Assembly (NCBI GenBank): GCA_020722945.1
Contig: DYJV01000008.1
Coordinates: 1-51,236, forward strand
DNA from: Candidatus Methylomirabilis sp.
GTDB taxonomy: Bacteria > DYJV01
Reading direction: 5' to 3'
Length of the DNA stretch: 51,236 nt
Below, one piece after another: positions 45,995-51,236 of this stretch; the stretch's first letter is position 1; each line of letters begins with the position of its first letter. Made by a program: the position numbers and the translations under genes. The notes beneath the pieces were generated by a model. It saw only the letters and a program-made list of their open reading frames with translations. It was not told the DNA's origin and searched no databases.

Positions 45995-46726
45995 TTATAA
46001 CTCTCCCGATATATATTTTATAATAGAGATGGTAACAATTGATGCAACCTCTGTTCTCATTGTGTTGGTGGAAAGTTTGATAGGGGTAAAGTTATGTGTG
46101 TTGAAAAGATTAATCTCGTTATCTGAAAAACCACCCTCAGGACCCACTACAATAAGCTTCTGAAGAGTTTTATCATTATTAGTGGTAGAAAGTTGATAAA
46201 TAGAAACCCCATCTTTACTATTAAAATATATTTTAAATAAGTAGTCAAGACTTAATATATCGTTAAAAGTATATATTTTTTCTATGAAATGTATGAAGTT
46301 GTTCCTGCTCTGCTTCGATGCTTCTATAATTGTCCTATTCCACTTATCTATCTTATCAATAGAGAAATTTTTCAAGTAGGAGTATTCTGATACAAAAGGG
46401 TAGATATTATTTATCCCAAGTTGAACAGCAGAATTTAGGATAGTTGTAAAATTTTCAGGCTTTATAATTGAAACAGCAATATCTGTTTTGAAGTTACTAC
46501 CTTCAACTTCATTAAACAAACTACATTCAATAGTAATAGAACGCTTACTTATATCTTTTATTTCACCACGAGCAGTAAGGGTTTTACCATTAAAAACCTC
46601 AAAAATATCACCTTGAGTCCCTCTAAGAACATTTTTTATATGGTGAAATTCACTACTGCTTTCATCAATTACATACAAAATCTGACTATTTTTAAGGTTT
46701 GGAAGAAAGATTCTCCTCAAAATCAA
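45995..46726 (-). CDS. rsmE: 16S rRNA m3U1498 methyltransferase
   Basis: A 243-residue SPOUT-class RNA methyltransferase. It carries an N-terminal PUA-like domain (RRIFLPNL, HHIKNVLRG) and the trefoil-knot C-terminal domain with IVVGPEGGFSDNEI and LSTNTMRTEVASIVTI. A central QLGINNIYPFVSEYS segment is typical. It methylates N3 of U1498 in 16S rRNA. Its start overlaps the lptG stop by 4 bp, so it is translated from the lptFG transcript. Confidence 0.93.
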   Translation of the reverse strand: MILRRIFLPNLKNSQILYVIDESSSEFHHIKNVLRGTQGDIFEVFNGKTLTARGEIKDISKRSITIECSLFNEVEGSNFKTDIAVSIIKPENFTTILNSAVQLGINNIYPFVSEYSYLKNFSIDKIDKWNRTIIEASKQSRNNFIHFIEKIYTFNDILSLDYLFKIYFNSKDGVSIYQLSTTNNDKTLQKLIVVGPEGGFSDNEINLFNTHNFTPIKLSTNTMRTEVASIVTISIIKYISGEL

Positions 46727-47799
46727 TACCTTACCTTTCTATCTAAAAAACAGCAAAGTATAGTAAGCAATATAAAGCTAATAAATGGTGCAATAAAGAA
46801 TGGAAGAAATTTCATATATGCCAAATTTATAAAAAAATTGTGAACAATAAAGAAAAAGAAGCCAACAACCGCAGAGATAAGAGCTGCAGTAACTCGACCT
46901 CTATCCCTCGGATTCTTTATATTGAGCAAAAATGCTATAAAGATAAATAGAATATTTACCAAAGGGTATGTAAATTTATTTAAAAGGTCAGTTTTATATT
47001 TTACAGTGTCTATGCTTGAATTTTTAAGGTTTTTCAATATCTTTAACAACTGCATAAAGCTGATATTCTTGTTTTCTATTGTTATTACAACAAAATCTTC
47101 CCTATTAAAATCCAAAGGGATATCAGAAAGAGCACTTTCGGAGTATGATATTAATCTATTGTTATTAAACTTGTAATTTTCAGAATTTTGAAGTTTCCAT
47201 TTGTTATCCACATATAAAGCACCTTTTGCATCTATCCTCTCAGAAATTCTAAAATTATCATCAAATTTAAGGACAGTTATACTCTGCATAAAACCTGCAT
47301 CAAAATTTGCAATTCCAATTTTGAATATATATTGATCTTTCTTATACCATATCTTATTTTCTTGTAAAACAGCATAATTTTTCTTATCTTTTAACTCAAC
47401 ATTCTTTATCATCTTTGCTTTATAAAAAAAATCAGGATTTATAAATTCGTTGTTTATAAAAAGGATCAGGTAAAAAATAATCCCAAGAGTAAATAGTATT
47501 TTATAAAGTAAACTTCTTTTTACACCAAGAGTTCTAAAAGCTATAATCTCATACTTTGTATTTAAATTTGAAAATAGGAAGCACCCTGTTGATAAAACAG
47601 AGAATGGGATAATGTAGTAAAGGGCTAACGGTGTTTGAAAGATAAAGTATTTGAATATATTTAAAAGATTCAAATTCTTTGATTCAATAAATGTTGAGAT
47701 ATTTCCAAAAAAATCAGCAATCCAAAAAATCAAGATAAATGCAAGAAAAAAATATAGGAAAATTTTAATAAACTCTTTTATTATATACTTTGCAATCAT
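46723..47799 (-). CDS. lptG: LPS transport permease LptG (LptF/LptG family)
   Basis: An inner-membrane permease of about 358 residues with six transmembrane helices, three at each end, and a periplasmic beta-jellyroll between them. MIAKYIIKEFIKIFLYF starts the protein. FIFQTPLALYYIIPFSVLSTGCFLF and EIIAFRTLGVKR are the family signature, and FTYPLVNILFIFIAFLL opens the C-terminal helices. With LptF it extracts lipopolysaccharide from the inner membrane under LptB power. I chose the ATG that overlaps the lptF stop as ATGA instead of the track's start 20 codons earlier. Which of the pair is F and which is G is by order and not certain. Confidence 0.87.
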   Translation of the reverse strand: MIAKYIIKEFIKIFLYFFLAFILIFWIADFFGNISTFIESKNLNLLNIFKYFIFQTPLALYYIIPFSVLSTGCFLFSNLNTKYEIIAFRTLGVKRSLLYKILFTLGIIFYLILFINNEFINPDFFYKAKMIKNVELKDKKNYAVLQENKIWYKKDQYIFKIGIANFDAGFMQSITVLKFDDNFRISERIDAKGALYVDNKWKLQNSENYKFNNNRLISYSESALSDIPLDFNREDFVVITIENKNISFMQLLKILKNLKNSSIDTVKYKTDLLNKFTYPLVNILFIFIAFLLNIKNPRDRGRVTAALISAVVGFFFFIVHNFFINLAYMKFLPFFIAPFISFILLTILCCFLDRKVRY

Positions 47800-48881
47800 A
47801 TTTTTACATATCTCATTAAGATTGTTATTAGAAGCAATACTACTATATTTGGCAACCATGCTCCGAGAAGAGGGATCAGAATATTAAATTTTGTCATATA
47901 GCTTGATAACATAATTGTAAGGTAATATACAAAGATAATTGACAAAATTATAAATAGTGTCCAAGATTTTGGATTACGGGAGTTTGTAATTCCAAAAAAA
48001 ACACCTGCAATAACAAAAATAATTGAAGCAAAAGGTAAAGAGTATTTTTTGTATATCTCCATCTTGATAGCATTTACTTTTTTAATATTTTTTTGACTAC
48101 TGTAATTTGCAATTCGTTTATTCAGCTCATCTATTGAGCTCTCCTTATCCTTTATATTTATCGTTTGGTTGAGGCTCTCCTTTAGATCAAAACTTAAAAT
48201 ATAATCTTTGAAAATTATAACCTCATAATTCTTCTTACTCTTTTTTATATGAATTGCACCATTTTTTAATTTTAATTGAAAAATATTACTCTTTTCAGTT
48301 ATAATGCCCTCCTCTGCTGTAATAATCTCAGGGATATTAGTAAATTCATCGTAGATAATAATATCTTGCAATACTTTCTTTCCATCTATGAAATCACCAA
48401 AATATATCACCGTTGAACCAAATGGATTATTGAAAGTTTTTGGCTGTAAAGTATTGATATTTTTATTTTTAATTATATCGTTTGCTTCATAGAGAAAATG
48501 TTTGGTAGAGAGTGGCAAAAGATAAATATTGTTAAAAATACCTATTAAAAATGAAAATATCCCAATTATAAAAGGTATTTTATAAAGTGTGATGTTGGCG
48601 ATACCAAAACTTTTTAGGGCTATTATCTCATTTGATGAGGAGAATCTCGAAAAAGAGTAAAGTATTGCAGACAGAGTAACAAGCGGGATTGTAAAGATAC
48701 CAAATGACGGCAAAAGAAGAAAAAGTAATTTTAATGTTGAAGTAAAGGGGAGAACCCCATTTACTATTTTGTCTGTAAAATCTATAAATTTGATAATTAA
48801 AAATAAAAAATTAAATACAAATAGAAAGAAAATATAACTTAGTGCAATCTCTCTAAAAAAATATCTTTCATATACCTTCAC
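47796..48881 (-). CDS. lptF: LPS transport permease LptF (LptF/LptG family)
   Basis: A 361-residue partner permease. MKVYERYFFREIALSYIFF at the start, LLLLPSFGIFTIPLVTLSAILYSFSRFSSSNEIIALKSFGI, and a central periplasmic domain, with YSLPFASIIFVIAGVFFGIT and three helices at the end, fit LptF. It heads the operon lptF-lptG-rsmE-permease-RatA-like. The start is GTG, preceded by AAGGG eight bases upstream. LptB and LptC are not in the window. Confidence 0.87.
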   Translation of the reverse strand: MKVYERYFFREIALSYIFFLFVFNFLFLIIKFIDFTDKIVNGVLPFTSTLKLLFLLLPSFGIFTIPLVTLSAILYSFSRFSSSNEIIALKSFGIANITLYKIPFIIGIFSFLIGIFNNIYLLPLSTKHFLYEANDIIKNKNINTLQPKTFNNPFGSTVIYFGDFIDGKKVLQDIIIYDEFTNIPEIITAEEGIITEKSNIFQLKLKNGAIHIKKSKKNYEVIIFKDYILSFDLKESLNQTINIKDKESSIDELNKRIANYSSQKNIKKVNAIKMEIYKKYSLPFASIIFVIAGVFFGITNSRNPKSWTLFIILSIIFVYYLTIMLSSYMTKFNILIPLLGAWLPNIVVLLLITILMRYVKI

Positions 48882-49036
48882 ATCAAAGTCCCTTTCAAAT
48901 ATCTACATCAACTCTCTAAATTTGATATTTTGTCACATTAAAACAGAAAAATTACTAAATTAGAGTTAATATTCAATATATCAGTTATGATTAGGTGCAT
49001 TTACATATTTTATAAAGTAAGTGAAAATATTTTACT

Positions 49037-49492
49037 TTATAATATTTTGGAGCTGTCAAGGATAAATGTAACAGGTCCATCATTGACAAGTGAGATATCC
49101 ATATCTGCCTGAAACACCCCCTCCTTAATATTTATTGAGGGGAAAGTTTCTCTTATAAAAGTTATAAAATCATCATAAAGTTGTTTGCTCTCTGATGGAT
49201 TTTCGGCTTTATCAAAAGATGGTCTTCTACCCTTTCTACAATCACCATAAAGTGTAAACTGGGAAACTATAAGTAACTCCCCTGAAATATCAAGGAGTGA
49301 TCTATTAAAATTTTGGTCACCATCTGGGAATACCCTTAAATTTAATATTTTATTTGCTATATATTTAATATCATCAGAAGAGTCACCCCTCCCTATTCCC
49401 AGAAAAACCAGAAGACCTTTACCTATTTGACTAACTCTACGACTATCTATTTCAACAGATGCTTGGCTAACTCTCTGTATTAAAGCTCTCAT
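49037..49492 (-). CDS. dtd: D-aminoacyl-tRNA deacylase
   Basis: A 151-residue DTD enzyme that removes D-amino acids wrongly attached to tRNA. MRALIQRVSQASVEID, LLVFLGIGRGD, the SQFTLYGDCRKGRRPSF active-site stretch and the GPVTFILDS motif (the Gly-cisPro region) are all present. Full family length. The start overlaps the 3' end of the TIM-barrel gene by 26 bp, so the two are co-translated. Confidence 0.96.
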   Translation of the reverse strand: MRALIQRVSQASVEIDSRRVSQIGKGLLVFLGIGRGDSSDDIKYIANKILNLRVFPDGDQNFNRSLLDISGELLIVSQFTLYGDCRKGRRPSFDKAENPSESKQLYDDFITFIRETFPSINIKEGVFQADMDISLVNDGPVTFILDSSKIL

Positions 49493-50261
49493 CTATTATC
49501 CTCAAAGTATTTTTATAAGAATTAAACAATGTCTCTTTGTCGTGAGGTTCGAGTGTTAGAATGGCTTCTGGTGAATACTTCCTGATAAATTTAAAAATAT
49601 TATGAAAATTAATGTTACCCTCCCCAACAGCCATATGATAATCAAAAGTCCCATCATTGTCGTGAAGATGTATCTCAAATATATTTTTGTTAAAATTTTT
49701 AAAATACTCCTCTATCGGCAAAGTAGAAAAAACATTATGATGCCCAACATCCAAACATACACCTGCCTTATCATATTTAACAAGCTCAAGAAGTGTATCT
49801 AATACCTTCATATCCTTTTCAAAAATATTTTCAAAAGATATTTTCAGATTTAGAGAATTGGCATAATTTACTACTTTTGACCATGTTAGTGAGACCCTCT
49901 CTCTCCATAACTGAAAGAACTGACCATGTATAATATCGTTATACCCGGGATGAAAAACTATATTTAAAGGGGAAAATAAAACAGCAAGATCGAGCAGTTT
50001 AATAAATCTATCCTCTGTTACCACTCGTATCTTTTCATCAAAAGCACCAGGACTCAAATCGATAAATGGTGCATGAAAAGTAACTTTTATATTGTGATCT
50101 TTAATAAAATTTGACATATCGTAAAAATCTTTAAAGGTATAACTGTCCATCTGATTTGAAAATATCTTTAACTCAAGATTGAAGAGTTTACTCCCTAAAA
50201 TTAACTCTCTTTCCTGCATAAGGTAATCAACAGGAACAGAAATAAAAATATTTTTAACCAT
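49467..50261 (-). CDS. Sugar phosphate isomerase/epimerase-like TIM barrel
   Basis: A 264-residue protein of the AP-endonuclease-2/xylose-isomerase-like fold. The metal-binding pattern is visible: VTFHAPFIDLSPG, VFHPGYND, KISFENIFE, VCLDVGHHNVF, IHLHDNDG and ILTLEPHD. Some members act on sugars or inositols, others are AP endonucleases; this one lacks features for the DNA-repair branch that I can name. It is the first gene of the two-gene operon with dtd; GTGGAG lies upstream of the ATG. Confidence 0.85.
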   Translation of the reverse strand: MVKNIFISVPVDYLMQERELILGSKLFNLELKIFSNQMDSYTFKDFYDMSNFIKDHNIKVTFHAPFIDLSPGAFDEKIRVVTEDRFIKLLDLAVLFSPLNIVFHPGYNDIIHGQFFQLWRERVSLTWSKVVNYANSLNLKISFENIFEKDMKVLDTLLELVKYDKAGVCLDVGHHNVFSTLPIEEYFKNFNKNIFEIHLHDNDGTFDYHMAVGEGNINFHNIFKFIRKYSPEAILTLEPHDKETLFNSYKNTLRIIDESFNTES

Positions 50262-50506
50262 ACTCTACTCCACTTTAATATTATGAAAAAAGATATCTGA
50301 AATTTAGAAATGGTAACATAGTTGAAAAATAAAATAAATATTTTTTTAATAGTTAACAATTAGCAAGATAAAAGAATAGAGATTTTATCTTTATCTTGGA
50401 TGTTATAGTTTTTTTAAATTTTCCTCCTGAATGGGAAGAGGGAGTTAAAACAAAAACAAAATCTAAAAGATAAACCACCCTGTTGATGTTATAGTTTTTT
50501 TAAAAA

Positions 50507-50548
50507 ATTCCCCTCCTTCTGGGGGGTGGACAGCAAAGCCTGACAGGG
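50507..50548. repeat. Intergenic repeat copy A
   Basis: TTCCCCTCC-TTCT-GGGGGG hairpin core followed by TGGACAGCAAAGCCTGACAGGG. It is preceded by GATGTTATAGTTTTTTTAAAA, which recurs before other copies in this interval. Confidence 0.75.
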
Positions 50549-50590
50549 AATTCCCCTCTTTCGGAGGGGTGGACAGCGAAGCTGGACGGT
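50549..50590. repeat. Intergenic repeat copy B
   Basis: TTCCCCTC-TTTC-GGAGGGG core, then TGGACAGCGAAGCTGGACGG. Directly adjacent to copy A in the same orientation. Confidence 0.75.
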
Positions 50591-50616
50591 TAATTCCCCT
50601 CCGTAGAGGGGAATTA
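50591..50616. repeat. Intergenic repeat copy C, perfect hairpin
   Basis: TAATTCCCCTC and GAGGGGAATTA form a perfect 11-bp stem around CGTA. The GACGG tail of the other copies is missing, so this is a core-only copy. Confidence 0.8.
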
Positions 50617-50667
50617 AAAAAATAGTTGTTAATTGATAGGGGTTAGTTGTTAGAAAAAAAATTAAAG

Positions 50668-50760
50668 AGAAACCACAGCACCACTTTGCGGCATCCTTTG
50701 AGTATAGAAAAATTAAAGGGAAATAAAAACCCTTAGCGTCTTTGCGTCTTTGCGAGAAAT
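50668..50760. repeat. Dispersed-repeat-like block (CACTTTGCGGC / TTTGCGTCTTTGCG)
   Basis: Contains CACCACTTTGCGGCATCC and TTAGCGTCTTTGCGTC, motifs I recall from intergenic repeats in unrelated bacteria. Only one copy each is visible here, so repeat status is inference. Confidence 0.5.
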
Positions 50761-50854
50761 ATAAGAAAAAAAGAGAAAAGCAGAGAGGTTTTATCTTTGG
50801 TCTTGGATGGTATAGTTTTTTTTAAAAATTCACATCAAAAGAGAGGAATGAAAG

Positions 50855-50938
50855 AAAGACCACCTCTCTAATGCTATGGTTTTTAAAAAATTCCCCTCTA
50901 TGGAGGGGTGGCAGGCAGAGCCTGACGGGGTGGTCTTT
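50855..50938. repeat. Intergenic repeat copy D with terminal inverted repeats
   Basis: AAAGACCACC at the left end and GGTGGTCTTT at the right end are perfect 10-bp inverted repeats. Between them lie the CTATGGTTTTTAAAAAA segment, the TTCCCCTC-TAT-GGAGGGG core and GGCAGAGCCTGACGG. It looks like a short nonautonomous element. Confidence 0.7.
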
Positions 50939-50958
50939 TCTCTTATTTTTTCTCTTTT

Positions 50959-51009
50959 ATTCCCCTCTACGGAGGGGTGGCACCGTCAGGTGACGGGGTG
51001 GTCTTTTTT
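50959..51009. repeat. Intergenic repeat copy E
   Basis: TTCCCCTC-TAC-GGAGGGG core, then CCGTCA-GG-TGACGG (a second small hairpin) and GGGTGGTCTTTTTT. A diverged copy of D lacking its left inverted repeat. Confidence 0.7.
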
Positions 51010-51066
51010 TGTTTTTGTTTATCTTTCCTACTTAATAAAGAGGGGAATTTTTCAAAAAAATAATTA

Positions 51067-51110
51067 TCCATTGTCAATTCACCATTGACCATTCACCATT
51101 ATCAATTATC
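51067..51110. repeat. CCATT(g/a)-type short tandem motif
   Basis: CAATTCACCATTGACCATTCACCATTATCAATTATC: imperfect repeats of a CCATT unit. Similar AT-rich phrases (TTAACAATTAGC, TTAATTGATAGG) occur near 50345 and 50630. Confidence 0.5.
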
Positions 51111-51236
51111 CAGTTGCCCACTTCCACTCTGAGATATTTCTTGTCTGGCTATCAAAGTTGATACCGAGAAGAAACAACTGCTGATTTGGCGTTTCAGATT
51201 TGAATCTCAAAAGGTATTTACTCTTTATCTGATCCA
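51106..51236 (-). CDS. 3' end of a probable AAA-ATPase/PD-(D/E)XK protein (partial)
   Basis: The last 43 codons of a gene whose start lies beyond the window edge, too short for the ORF track. It reads KSKYLLRFKSETPNQQLFLL, then GINFDSQTRNISEWKWATG and stop. The end pattern LLGINFD-x-x-TRNI-x-EW is the usual C-terminus of the ATP-binding DUF1703/PDDEXK_9 family, common in mobile or host-defence contexts. Its C-terminus is embedded in the repeat cluster. The assignment rests on 40 residues and is tentative. Confidence 0.5.
   Translation of the reverse strand, partial: DQIKSKYLLRFKSETPNQQLFLLGINFDSQTRNISEWKWATG

Noticed and set aside
49011-49041. TATAAAGTAA/TTACTTTATA inverted repeat at the dtd stop
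   Set aside because: Wholly A/T-rich stem overlapping the stop codon; too weak to call a terminator.
50876-51088. 70-codon plus-strand ORF in the repeat region
   Set aside because: It is a translation of repeat copies D and E; the repeated protein phrase comes from the DNA repeats.

Overview
The window is an AT-rich bacterial chromosome segment (my impression is about one third G+C). The gene content suggests a strictly anaerobic or microaerophilic Gram-negative: LptF/LptG and beta-barrel proteins imply an outer membrane, and there are many Fe-S and heterodisulfide-reductase-like (Hdr) proteins plus a soluble fumarate reductase. This mix fits the Deferribacterota (Calditerrivibrio/Deferribacter type). 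That placement is inference from content, not from a marker gene.

Layout. (1) 0-11.4 kb, minus strand: ten tightly packed genes, most overlapping by 1-32 bp. In transcription order: a DPM-like glycosyltransferase, an unrecognised exported protein, an outer-membrane barrel, a processive GT2 glycosyltransferase, a CCG-type Fe-S protein, a TMEM64 membrane protein, an exported tandem rhodanese, two glycosyltransferases of the rSAM/arsenosugar-associated families, and a 1029-residue fusion of PqqD-like, radical SAM, ArsM-like methyltransferase and DUF5714 domains. A GT-C glycosyltransferase is divergent to it. Together they look like a pathway that makes and exports an unusual, possibly arsenic-containing, glycoconjugate.

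(2) 13.7-28.3 kb, minus strand: a 13-gene cluster running from a two-subunit class I fumarase through two HdrABC sets, a tandem HdrA-HdrA fusion, an MvhD/FlpD-like protein and an FrhB-like Fe-S protein to soluble FrdB- and FrdA-like subunits. No membrane anchor is present. This looks like a cytoplasmic, possibly electron-bifurcating fumarate reductase working with fumarase in a TCA-type cycle. A small zinc-knuckle gene with a good promoter sits between regions 1 and 2, ending in a shared terminator.

(3) 28.7-37.9 kb: metG, then a scarred stretch with an IS1634-type transposase remnant and an N-terminally truncated TdeIII-type restriction enzyme. After it come a DUF1007/NicO metal-transport pair, a core MetE-like protein, a metallo-beta-lactamase protein that seems to start at ATT, and a PAS-PAS-GGDEF diguanylate cyclase.

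(4) 38-50.3 kb, minus strand: ordinary chromosomal genes: pncB, a membrane protein coupled to ftsK, an FG-GAP-like exported protein, a RatA/COQ10-like protein, an AI-2E family permease, rsmE, lptG, lptF, dtd and a xylose-isomerase-like TIM barrel. (5) 50.3-51.2 kb: a gene-free cluster of intergenic repeats, then the 3' end of a probable AAA/PD-(D/E)XK protein running off the window. No rRNA, tRNA or CRISPR array was seen.
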